A DNA stretch of 16,670 nucleotides from NCBI GenBank assembly GCA_905215395.1, contig CAJMQA010000041.1, positions 1 through 16,670 on the forward strand. Reading direction: 5' to 3'. The notes beneath the pieces are model-generated. The model had not been told where the DNA came from, ran no database searches, and worked only from the letters and a program-made list of their open reading frames with translations. Source of the stretch: an uncultured bacterium (GTDB lineage: Bacteria; Bacteroidota; Bacteroidia; Bacteroidales; Marinifilaceae). How positions within the stretch are numbered: position 1 is the first letter of the stretch; each line of letters begins with the position of its first letter. The position numbers and the translations under genes are program-made. Of this stretch, positions 1 to 7,520 are shown piece by piece.

Positions 1-843
1 ATCAAATAACGGGATCCCATGATCAGTAGCATATTTGATTCCGCTCCAAGTAGCCAATGTCGATGGATATATATTTTTGAATTTTCCATCTAAACCACAT
101 GCAAACCATTCATACATCACTCGTTTTTTCAATATTACACAAACAGTCCCTCCTATAATTTCTCCCTTCAAACGAATCAACAGAAATTTACCAAAATGTT
201 CTCTATAAAGCTTATTAAAGAATTCAAAGGGAAATAAAGGAGTTTTCACACGTGTTTTGTACAACTCCAAAAGGATATCATAATAATTTTCAACTTCTAG
301 GAAGGTCGGTTCATCAACTATTTCAGCTCCATCTCTTAAAGAAGTTCGAATATCCCTTTTCCGACTATTTCCCAAGTTTTTTTTCACAACATCTTCAGAA
401 ACACAATTCACATGAAAATTCAGATGAGCTTTATAATTAAATCCTACACTTTCAAATACAGGTCGGAATAAAGAGTAATCATTATAATTTCGGAATTCAA
501 TATATATTGCTTTTGAAGCAAGTTCTTTTTTACAAAATAGCAATAAACTCTTCAATGCTTCCTCACTAATATCATTGGCCAATAAAGCCCCTCCCGGAAC
601 AATCGCTCTTCTGGAAAAAAACTGTTTTAATCTTCCTCCGTCTTTCTGAATATAACCAACTACAACTCCCTTTAAAATATTATTTTCAGAAACAGCAAAA
701 ACAAAGGGCTCCATAAATGATAGGGATGCATAAAAATCATAACACTCTTTGGTTTGAAAAAAAGATGTGTTTGACGACGTCTCTGTCAACTTATTCCATT
801 GGTATAAATCGAGTCGATCTATACAATTATATATTTGTATCAT
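1..843 (-). CDS. FemAB/GNAT-like transferase, partial (C-terminus outside window)
   Basis: An open frame runs from an ATG at 843-841 to the left edge, giving 281 residues with no stop, so the 3' end is missing. The start is the first ATG after an in-frame TGA. The N-terminal pattern (FFQTKECYDFY about residue 27, then EPFVFAV) and the later stretch KNLGNSRKRDIRTSLRDGAEI followed by an ILLELYKTRVKTPLFP segment are typical of the FemA/FemB-related acetyltransferase-fold proteins found in polysaccharide loci. In the known family these transfer an amino acid or acyl group from a charged tRNA or CoA carrier to a cell-surface precursor. Here the acceptor is unknown; decoration of the polysaccharide repeat unit is an inference from the flippase and polymerase next door. 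The gene is very AT-rich, like its two upstream neighbours. The 168-base gap before it has no clear terminator. Confidence 0.8.
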   Translation of the reverse strand, partial: MIQIYNCIDRLDLYQWNKLTETSSNTSFFQTKECYDFYASLSFMEPFVFAVSENNILKGVVVGYIQKDGGRLKQFFSRRAIVPGGALLANDISEEALKSLLLFCKKELASKAIYIEFRNYNDYSLFRPVFESVGFNYKAHLNFHVNCVSEDVVKKNLGNSRKRDIRTSLRDGAEIVDEPTFLEVENYYDILLELYKTRVKTPLFPFEFFNKLYREHFGKFLLIRLKGEIIGGTVCVILKKRVMYEWFACGLDGKFKNIYPSTLATWSGIKYATDHGIPLFD

Positions 844-1011
844 TATATTTATTAATCAAAATATTACATGCAAGAACAATCTCCCATCAATCTTTGTTCT
901 GTTATTTCAGGAAATTAATTGGCGGCAATTAAAATATAAAGCAATCAAGTATCAATTATAGGACATAACAACAATTTAAACTAACGATAATTATATACTA
1001 ATCCATAAAAA

Positions 1012-2466
1012 TCATCTATTCGTTTTTATGAATTTGTCCTGAATTATTTTCAAAAAAATTTGATATCCTTCTAAACCTAAAAGATGAGCTACACCTAAAT
1101 ACAATAATAAATAAGTACTTATTTGTATAATCAACAAATAATAATAAGTGGAAAAGAGGAAGGAGAAAAAATATACAACGATACCTATTAATAAAGATAA
1201 TATTAAATTCATCCCAACATCTTTTAATTGTGTAACCAAACCATATTGTGTTAATTGCCCTGAAACAACCGCACTGATTCCAAAAAGAAAGTAATAAGAA
1301 AGAGCAAAACCTCCCAACAAACCCTCTATACCATAAAGGAAAGAACCTCCGAACATTAATAATATACCTAACACCTCATATATAATTTCTATTAAAAAAT
1401 ATTTTTTACTGTTCCCTAATGAGGTTATTAGATCTTTATTTAAATAAACTAAGGTGATCATCATTCCCCCTATACAAAGCAATTGAAAATAAGGAACTGA
1501 TTCACTCCATTTTTCAGTAAATAAAATTAAAAACAATGGTTTAGCAATAACAATCAATAGTACCATCATAGGAAAATTTATAAAAGTTATAGCCTTCTGA
1601 TTTTTGCGAACTCCTCTTATTAATCTCTCTCGCTCATCCTGAAGCTTTGAGTAAACAGGATAAGACACAGAGCTTACAATAGTCGCTAAGGTAACCACAG
1701 GAATTTCTTCCAATTTTCTAGCTTGCGTATAAAATCCTAACCTTCTAGCAGAATAACAACGACCAATAATCAGATTGGGTATACAATAATATAATTCCCT
1801 CATCAAATTAGACAAAAACAAAAAACTCCCAAAACCAAACAATTCTTTAAAAGATTTAAGGCTAAAAATCAGCTCTGGCTTCCAGGAAGAAAAGAGCCAT
1901 AATATCATACTATTCATGATATAATAAAGCATCATTTTTAACACGAGGCTCCACACACCCCACCCTAACAAAGCAGTAATAATTCCTGCCGAGCAAGCAA
2001 TAGATACACTTATCAAATCATATATAGCGATTTTTTTAAAATTTAATTGCTGTTGCAAAATGGTTATTTGTACCACAGATAAAGCATTAAATATTAAAGC
2101 GAGTCCCTGCACTCTTAAAACAGTAGATAAAAGAGGTATGCGATAAAATACAGAGATAGCTGGAGAAAAATAAAATAGTAGAAAATAAGCAACTAATGCA
2201 ATTATCAAATTCCAATAAAACACAGTGGAATAATCAGCTTTAGTTACAACCTTTTTTTGCAGTAATGCTAAACTAAATCCTCCATTAATAAATACATTTG
2301 AAATAGATAAAAGAATCATTAGCATCCCGATACAACCGAAATCATCAGGAGCTAAAAGTTGGGCCAAAATAAGGTTAGCTATAAACAAGATAATTCGATT
2401 CCCAAATCCTTGTATTGCCTGCCATATCATACCTATAATTGTCTGCTCCTTCAAAGAACTAGTCAT
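1012..2466 (-). CDS. Wzx-like lipopolysaccharide/capsule flippase (MOP family)
   Basis: This 484-residue, strongly hydrophobic protein has roughly 12-14 predicted membrane segments spread over its whole length. The N-terminus (residues 1-50: IIGMIWQAIQGFGNR, then LAPDDFGCIGM) matches the opening of polysaccharide flippases of the WzxC/Polysacc_synt_3 branch of the MOP superfamily. Loop motifs such as RLGFYTQARKLEEIP (about residues 243-257) and SYPVYSKLQ are also characteristic. The family moves undecaprenyl-diphosphate-linked repeat units from the cytoplasmic to the periplasmic face of the inner membrane. The ATG follows the stop of the polymerase gene by only 4 bases, so the two are co-transcribed. 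Base composition is markedly AT-rich compared with the sugar-nucleotide genes at 4560-9243. The exact substrate cannot be read from the sequence. Confidence 0.9.
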   Translation of the reverse strand: MTSSLKEQTIIGMIWQAIQGFGNRIILFIANLILAQLLAPDDFGCIGMLMILLSISNVFINGGFSLALLQKKVVTKADYSTVFYWNLIIALVAYFLLFYFSPAISVFYRIPLLSTVLRVQGLALIFNALSVVQITILQQQLNFKKIAIYDLISVSIACSAGIITALLGWGVWSLVLKMMLYYIMNSMILWLFSSWKPELIFSLKSFKELFGFGSFLFLSNLMRELYYCIPNLIIGRCYSARRLGFYTQARKLEEIPVVTLATIVSSVSYPVYSKLQDERERLIRGVRKNQKAITFINFPMMVLLIVIAKPLFLILFTEKWSESVPYFQLLCIGGMMITLVYLNKDLITSLGNSKKYFLIEIIYEVLGILLMFGGSFLYGIEGLLGGFALSYYFLFGISAVVSGQLTQYGLVTQLKDVGMNLILSLLIGIVVYFFSFLFSTYYYLLIIQISTYLLLYLGVAHLLGLEGYQIFLKIIQDKFIKTNR

Positions 2467-2470
2467 ATAA

Positions 2471-3805
2471 TTACCTTGTTTTATTTATATATTTTATATC
2501 TAATGGATGGATTTTATTGAAGCACAACAATAAATTAATTAGTATAATATTTTCTGCCAAATCGCCACTTATCATTGATCTTATAAAAAATAAAGCAAAT
2601 AAAAGGAATAAATAAGCACCATTGATTGACTTATATCTAATCAACTTAATTTTATATCTACCGAACCAGAACAACAGAAGACATAGAAGAATAAAAATAA
2701 ACCCCACAATACCTAACTCACATAAAATTTCTAAAAATAAATTATGAGGATAATTTTTATTTGCATAATCCGGATATCCACCAAAGCCGACTCCAAATAC
2801 GGGATCAATAGCCAAAACCCTGAAGGGTGTCACAAAATCTCTGTTCAGACGAGTCTCCACTGTATTCTGTTGAGATAAAGTTTTTTCCAAATACTCAGAA
2901 CTGAAAAACGAAACAACAGAGATCAGCATATAAAAAATTACAAATAAGGTGAAGAAATTTCTAAATGAAATTATTTTCTTTTTATTCAGAAATAATCGCA
3001 AAGCTAAAATTATAACAACACCTACCAAAGCCTGCCGCACTCCAGAAATTAAGATCAAACTAAAAGAGAGCAAAAAAAATAGAATAAAAAATCCTTTCTG
3101 TTTTTTGTAGAAAAAACGTTTATCTGACAACCAAAAGGTTAAAGCACCTAAAGATAAATAAGCTAATGTATGAGTATTTAAAATACTACCACCAGTAAAA
3201 GTTCTTCCTATAATATCAGAAAAATTTCTAAAAAAAGAAATATCCCCCAAATAAGCGGGTCTTACACCATATAATTGGTAGCTTTGAGAGAGATAAAATA
3301 ATGCCAATATAATAAACAAAATCGCTAAGTTTCTATTGGAAATCCGGTAGGTTTGTACATAAATTAAAAAAACGACCAACCAAACATATCCCCTAACAAA
3401 TAATTTCAATATTTTTTCTTTTGCATACTCATTCTGGGGACCTAATAAAAACATAATTGTAAAATACAGAATGAGAATAGAAAAAAAAAGAAAAGAACGT
3501 TTATTAAAGATCAGCACTTTCAATATCTCCTTTCTTAAAATAAACATCCCAACCAATAAAGGAATTATCGTAAAAATAAGTACTAATTCTTTCGATGCAA
3601 ATAATCTTCCCCAAAGACTGGAACCTAAAAAAAGTAAGAATATTCCCAATTCAATCCTACGGCACATTGCAAGTCTCGTAATCAAAAGAAATATCCAAAA
3701 ATACATGTTTACAATACCGACATATATACCAAGAATTCCTAACAATAATATACAACAAAAGGCAAGATCGATTTTATATCCGTTTCGTTCAAAAATTTTT
3801 ATCAT
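2471..3805 (-). CDS. O-antigen polymerase/ligase family protein (Wzy-like)
   Basis: A 444-residue polytopic membrane protein of the Wzy_C/O-antigen ligase family. Visible signatures are ISGVRQALVG (253-262), a large periplasmic loop, and the Wzy_C-type segment NYPHNLFLEILCELGIVGF starting near residue 351, preceded by DPVFGVGFGGYPDYAN. Family members polymerise flipped repeat units in the periplasm or ligate the chain to lipid A core. Next to a Wzx flippase and an initiating sugar-phosphate transferase, the polymerase role is the better guess, but ligase cannot be excluded. The gene starts 21 bases after the stop of the 173-residue unknown gene and ends 4 bases before the flippase. A sharp drop in GC content begins at its start. 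Confidence 0.85.
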   Translation of the reverse strand: MIKIFERNGYKIDLAFCCILLLGILGIYVGIVNMYFWIFLLITRLAMCRRIELGIFLLFLGSSLWGRLFASKELVLIFTIIPLLVGMFILRKEILKVLIFNKRSFLFFSILILYFTIMFLLGPQNEYAKEKILKLFVRGYVWLVVFLIYVQTYRISNRNLAILFIILALFYLSQSYQLYGVRPAYLGDISFFRNFSDIIGRTFTGGSILNTHTLAYLSLGALTFWLSDKRFFYKKQKGFFILFFLLSFSLILISGVRQALVGVVIILALRLFLNKKKIISFRNFFTLFVIFYMLISVVSFFSSEYLEKTLSQQNTVETRLNRDFVTPFRVLAIDPVFGVGFGGYPDYANKNYPHNLFLEILCELGIVGFIFILLCLLLFWFGRYKIKLIRYKSINGAYLFLLFALFFIRSMISGDLAENIILINLLLCFNKIHPLDIKYINKTR

Positions 3806-3826
3806 AAATAAATTTCTGCTTCCTAT

Positions 3827-4348
3827 TTAACTGACCTTTAGATATTTTCCCAGAACCTTCCCCAAATGCCTGAAAACGCCCGGCACCAAATTCATCAGTC
3901 CACTGATTGCCTGATAAGCATCAGCGATCAATTGCATGTCTGTATCCTTTTCCAGTAAATACTGCAACCTGCGCATTTTATCGGAGATGTTTTGTCTTTG
4001 TTTCCTTAGCTTATGCATCAGTCTCCGGCGTTTGAGAATGCTGTCTTCTGTCTCTCCCCTGACTTCACTCCATTCCTGACACAGTTCCAGAAAATCTTCC
4101 AGCATCCGGTACAAAGGTTTTCCGGATAACAAGGCATTGGGGATTTCTGTCACAGCATTGATAAAATATTCCAGGGAACGGCGGATAACAGCAAAATCCC
4201 CGGCTTCTATGCCGACTTTTTCCAGATCGGTAAAGTCATTCAAAAGGCCGGTCAGAATTTTCGAACGGTAATTGTTGACTTTCCAAAGTAGAGTCCCACG
4301 CCTGTTGTCTAGTGGAGGAGGAGGCCCTCCGTTTGTTAGTTGCTTCAT
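3827..4348 (-). CDS. hypothetical helical protein within polysaccharide locus
   Basis: I do not recognise this 173-residue protein. No signal peptide or membrane segment is visible. After a short proline-rich N-terminus (GGPPPPLDN, residues 7-15) it looks almost entirely alpha-helical, with a basic amphipathic stretch in the middle (KRRRLMHKLRKQ and DKMRRLQYLL, roughly residues 106-132), so a soluble helical bundle or coiled coil is likely. No catalytic motif is apparent. The first ATG is used; the next Met is far inside (MLEDFLE). It sits between a strong terminator on its upstream side (4384-4417) and the polymerase gene 21 bases downstream, so it could be the first gene of a second transcription unit. 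Its base composition resembles the sugar-nucleotide block rather than the AT-rich polymerase block. Function unknown; a regulatory or transposition-related origin is only a guess. Confidence 0.7.
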   Translation of the reverse strand: MKQLTNGGPPPPLDNRRGTLLWKVNNYRSKILTGLLNDFTDLEKVGIEAGDFAVIRRSLEYFINAVTEIPNALLSGKPLYRMLEDFLELCQEWSEVRGETEDSILKRRRLMHKLRKQRQNISDKMRRLQYLLEKDTDMQLIADAYQAISGLMNLVPGVFRHLGKVLGKYLKVS

Positions 4349-4383
4349 CGGTCAGTGTCTTGAGGTGATGGTCTTTGAATGAG

Positions 4384-4417
4384 AAAACCCGGAAGGTGGT
4401 GAGCCGTTCCGGGTTTT
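4384..4417. terminator. perfect hairpin, likely bidirectional intrinsic terminator
   Basis: AAAACCCGGAA (4384-4394) and TTCCGGGTTTT (4407-4417) form an 11-bp perfect stem with a 12-base loop, flanked by A and T runs on both sides. On the minus strand it lies downstream of the sugar transferase and the ATPase remnant and upstream of the unknown 173-residue gene. It therefore ends the first biosynthetic block or acts as a checkpoint inside the locus. Confidence 0.75.
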
Positions 4418-4433
4418 AATATGATATTTTAAT

Positions 4434-4550
4434 TTAAGCAGAAAAAAGGCTTCCGGTATTTTCAGCAAGAAATTGAATCAGTTTTTCTAAAAAAGCAATA
4501 TTACGAACTTTATACCGAGCAACAACATCACGAAAATATTTCAAACACAG
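4434..4550 (-). pseudogene. C-terminal remnant of an AAA/DUF4143-type ATPase
   Basis: Between the sugar transferase stop and the terminator, one minus-strand frame reads 38 codons from just after an in-frame TAG (4551-4553) to a TAA at 4434-4436. The peptide contains YFRDVVARYKVRN, then AFLEKLIQFLAENTGSLFSA. From memory this matches the conserved region found after the ATPase core in Bacteroidales ATP-binding proteins with a DUF4143 domain (typical text: RDV-V-R--IRN--FLEKL--FLADN-GSLFSAN). No start codon and no ATPase domain are present, so it is a fragment left by deletion or recombination. It marks a scar inside the locus. Confidence 0.6.
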
Positions 4551-4559
4551 CTAAAACTT

Positions 4560-6068
4560 TTAAGCCGAACGTTTCCGTTTGATCAGGATGTTGTACCAGA
4601 TTTTCCAGAAATACCGCCAGTCTGTGAGGAAGGGATACCGGAAATAGGATTCGAGGTAACGGCGCTCACTGGCCTCAATTTCTTCCAGATTTTTGGGCAT
4701 ATCAACGTAAAAGGGAGGCAAAAGTCCTGGTTTGGTACGGATACGCAATTGTTGCAATTCGGGAGAGTAGAGGCTATAATAGTGCTGACTCAAGGGGCGT
4801 ACGCCGACCAGTTTCATATCGCCTTTCAGAATGTTAATCAACATCGGCAGTTCATCCAGCCAGCATTTGCGCATAAAACGACCGAATACGGAAATCCGGT
4901 AGTCGTCGGCAAATTTACCACCTTCCTGCAATTGGTTGTGCTGATAAATATAAGGCTGTAAATATTCGGCATAGGCATGCATGGTACGGAATTTATACAC
5001 TCCGATCAGCTTTCCGGCTTTCCCGACACGCCTCAAACGAACCAACAACCCATAACTGGGAGAAGGATCATCGAAAGGCAATTTGGTTTTTACTGCCACA
5101 ATGTAAAAAAGATTATGAATATACTCTTCCTGCTTTACCTCAAACCCGCAACTGTACAGCCGCCCCAATATTTCAGGACGGGGAAAGACACGATGTTGTC
5201 CCCTCGTGACTGCAAAATAGATTTTTTTGAGAAAGGGAAGTTTCGGACATATACGGTTCCAGCTATAATCCAAAGTATAAATCAGGTAATTTAATCCCCA
5301 GGGATAAGCTTTAAAAATCCTCAACTTCCGGGTGGTACTTGTCTGACAACAGCAAACAAACGTATCTCCTTCGTCCAATAAGGCATTGATATCGATAAAA
5401 AATTTGTTGATCCGCCGGATCTTATTCAGCTGAGTGAGGTTGACAAACAGTTTAAAACGTCCCGGGGTATAACCTTCCAGCTCTTTCCGGTCGTGAATGG
5501 TCATCAACTTGGTGCCGGCAGAAAAGCTACCCTCGAGAATATTCCGCCACTTGATCGGATTCTCCAGAGGATAAGTCCGGAATAAATACAAGAGCCTCCG
5601 TAAATCCGGACTTTGCTCTTCCTCCAGCATTTTTGCAGCATGTTTTGCCGACAAATAATGATAACGTTCAATCTCTTCTGTATCGTTCGCAAAAGGTATT
5701 TGCCGGAGTACCAAATGCCGAAATAACAAATACCATCCGAATTCCAAAGCTGTAAGCAGGATTATTGCACAAATATAATTCCATCCCCAGTCCTGCACCC
5801 GACCCAGGAAAGCATAAACGGCATAAAACAGAAGTGCACAGAATAAATTGACCAGGAATATGGTAATCCAGGCATAACGAATCCGTGAAAATTCCGTGAA
5901 ATTAAGTCTTCCTAAAAGAGCTCCGATAGCCACCCAGCTGATAGCCACACTGCTCAATATCCAGAATTCCGGCAACTTACCGACAAATCCGGATACAGAA
6001 AATGCTATCGCTACCAGCAACAGGTCCACCAGAACCAGAAACCTCCATTTTTTCACGTTTTTTTTCAT
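4560..6068 (-). CDS. membrane sugar-phosphate transferase with extended N-terminus (PF02397-type C-terminus)
   Basis: This 502-residue protein probably attaches the first sugar phosphate to undecaprenyl phosphate at the inner membrane. Four hydrophobic segments lie at about 9-30, 35-54, 66-90 and 99-118. Residues 340-495 match the bacterial sugar transferase (monotopic phosphoglycosyltransferase) core: VGKAGKLIGVYKFRTM (348-363), WLDELPMLINILKGDMKLVG (403-422) with the Asp405-Glu406 dyad, and TKPGLLPPF. Two things are unusual. The usual re-entrant hydrophobic helix just before the core is absent, and the near-invariant VGPRPL is VGVRPL. Residues 185-330 look like a degenerate class I methyltransferase-type fold (EGDTFVCC; a PEILGRLYSCGFEV-type ending) without a visible SAM-binding glycine loop. 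The start overlaps the upstream dehydrogenase stop by one base, which implies coupled translation. Confidence 0.8.
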   Translation of the reverse strand: MKKNVKKWRFLVLVDLLLVAIAFSVSGFVGKLPEFWILSSVAISWVAIGALLGRLNFTEFSRIRYAWITIFLVNLFCALLFYAVYAFLGRVQDWGWNYICAIILLTALEFGWYLLFRHLVLRQIPFANDTEEIERYHYLSAKHAAKMLEEEQSPDLRRLLYLFRTYPLENPIKWRNILEGSFSAGTKLMTIHDRKELEGYTPGRFKLFVNLTQLNKIRRINKFFIDINALLDEGDTFVCCCQTSTTRKLRIFKAYPWGLNYLIYTLDYSWNRICPKLPFLKKIYFAVTRGQHRVFPRPEILGRLYSCGFEVKQEEYIHNLFYIVAVKTKLPFDDPSPSYGLLVRLRRVGKAGKLIGVYKFRTMHAYAEYLQPYIYQHNQLQEGGKFADDYRISVFGRFMRKCWLDELPMLINILKGDMKLVGVRPLSQHYYSLYSPELQQLRIRTKPGLLPPFYVDMPKNLEEIEASERRYLESYFRYPFLTDWRYFWKIWYNILIKRKRSA

Positions 6069-7357
6069 TAAAGACTCCAGTATTTTAATGAATGAATCTT
6101 TTCCCGGTACATCCCTTTTACATCCACCAGAATAGCACCTTTTTTCGTCAGGGATTCAAAATAAGCATCGTCCAGCCCGAGATAATCCCGGTGAGATAGG
6201 GCAACAATAACAGCATCATAATCATTTCCGGGACGATCAACCAAATCAAAACCATAAGCCCTGCACACTTCATCGGAATTGGCATACGGATCAATCACAT
6301 CTACTGCCACTCCAAAATCTTTCAGTTCCCGGATAATATCGACCACTTTTGAATTCCGGATATCTGCCACATCCTCTTTAAAGGTGACTCCCATGACCAA
6401 AACACGGGCGCCCCGGACTCCTTTCTCCTGAGCGATCAGATTTTTTACCAGTTTCTTGGCAATATACCCACCCATGGTATCGTTGATAAAACGCCCGGCA
6501 CTAATGATCTGAGTATGGTATTTCAATTCTGCAGCTTTGTGTACCAGATAATAAGGATCGACACCTATGCAGTGACCTCCAACTAAACCCGGGTAAAATT
6601 TCAGAAAATTCCATTTTGTCCCGGCAGCTTCCAATACATCATAGGTATTGATTCCAACCCGGTTAAAAATGATGGACAACTCATTCATCAAGGCGATATT
6701 CACGTCCCGCTGTGTATTTTCAATGATCTTGGCAGCTTCAGCAACTTTGATGTTAGGCGCCCGGTGAACCCCTGGTTTTACCACCAATTCATACACCTTC
6801 GCAATCGTATCCAAAGCCTCGGAATCACAACCGGAAACGATCTTAACGGTATTAGGCAGCGTATGTACCTTTTCTCCCGGATTAATACGTTCAGGAGAAT
6901 AACCTACCTTAAAATCAATACCCGCTTTCAAACCGGATATTTCTTCCAGAACAGGGACACAATCTTCCTCGGTACATCCCGGATAAACAGTGGATTCATA
7001 AACGACATAATCCCCTTTTTTCAATACTTCCCCTACAGTACGGGTTGCACCAATCAAAGGTGACAAATCGGGATGGTTGTGTTTATCGATAGGGGTCGGT
7101 ACGGCTACAATATAAAAAGTCGCTTCTGAAAGATCTTTTACAGCAGAGGTAAAAACAATATCTTTATCCTGAAACACTTCAGGTTCCAGTTCCCGGCAGG
7201 GATCAATCCCCAGACGCATTTTTTGCAAACGGTCTTCATTGATATCAAACCCGATTACCGATACTTTACCAGCTAATTCCAGAGCCAAGGGCAGTCCTAC
7301 ATAACCAAGACCGACCAAAGCCAGTTTGGTCTCTTTGTTTACTAATTTATTATACAT
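6068..7357 (-). CDS. UDP-N-acetylhexosamine 6-dehydrogenase (TviB/WbpO-like)
   Basis: A 429-residue nucleotide-sugar dehydrogenase oxidising C6 of a UDP-N-acetylhexosamine to the uronic acid with two NAD+. Visible motifs are the NAD-binding GLGYVG (16-21), VPTP (86-89), ESTVYPG (121-127), SPERINPG (154-161), the AEAAKIIENTQRDVN helix (206-220) and the active-site Cys263 in GLVGGHCIGVDPYYL. The context around the cysteine resembles TviB/WbpO (UDP-GalNAc to UDP-GalNAcA) more than the WbpA/WecC branch, so the substrate may be GalNAc or GlcNAc. Length fits the family. It is followed without a gap by the sugar transferase and separated from the acetyltransferase by a 163-base structured spacer. 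It supplies an acidic amino sugar for the surface polysaccharide. Confidence 0.92.
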   Translation of the reverse strand: MYNKLVNKETKLALVGLGYVGLPLALELAGKVSVIGFDINEDRLQKMRLGIDPCRELEPEVFQDKDIVFTSAVKDLSEATFYIVAVPTPIDKHNHPDLSPLIGATRTVGEVLKKGDYVVYESTVYPGCTEEDCVPVLEEISGLKAGIDFKVGYSPERINPGEKVHTLPNTVKIVSGCDSEALDTIAKVYELVVKPGVHRAPNIKVAEAAKIIENTQRDVNIALMNELSIIFNRVGINTYDVLEAAGTKWNFLKFYPGLVGGHCIGVDPYYLVHKAAELKYHTQIISAGRFINDTMGGYIAKKLVKNLIAQEKGVRGARVLVMGVTFKEDVADIRNSKVVDIIRELKDFGVAVDVIDPYANSDEVCRAYGFDLVDRPGNDYDAVIVALSHRDYLGLDDAYFESLTKKGAILVDVKGMYREKIHSLKYWSL

Positions 7358-7434
7358 ATGATATTTTTATTAAAGAAAAGGTCCGGAATGAAATGCATTG
7401 TGTGTGTATGTGTATGTAAGCGTGCATGTGTCAT

Positions 7435-7497
7435 AAAAGAACTATCCCGGAGGGTGTGAAGAAAAGATTTTGAATCCTCCTCAGGAAAAGATAGTTC
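7435..7497 (-). terminator. hairpin with short T run in operon spacer (possible attenuator)
   Basis: In the 163-base spacer between the acetyltransferase and the dehydrogenase, GAACTATC (7439-7446) and GATAGTTC (7490-7497) are perfect 8-bp inverted arms. They enclose a second pair, GGAGG (7449-7453) with CCTCC (7476-7480). On the minus strand the hairpin is followed by TTTTAT (7433-7438). An outer pair GGTCCGG (7380-7386) / CCGGACC (7499-7505) could close a larger structure that excludes or encloses it. The signal is weak as a terminator; partial attenuation inside the operon is an inference. Confidence 0.4.
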
Positions 7498-7520
7498 ACC
7501 GGACCCTTATTCCGAATATT

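Noticed and set aside
873..900. Inverted repeat AGAACAA/TTGTTCT upstream of the FemAB-like gene as a terminator
   Set aside because: Only 7 bp, AT-rich, and no T run follows on the minus strand; it is likely chance in this composition.
3471..3830. 119-codon plus-strand reading frame
   Set aside because: Antisense to the Wzy-like gene in AT-rich sequence; the Lys/Ile-rich translation is what the reverse of a hydrophobic membrane protein gives.
7399..7432. TG/CA-rich run as a microsatellite for phase variation
   Set aside because: The repeat is imperfect and lies in a spacer, not in a coding region or between promoter boxes, so a slippage switch is not supported.
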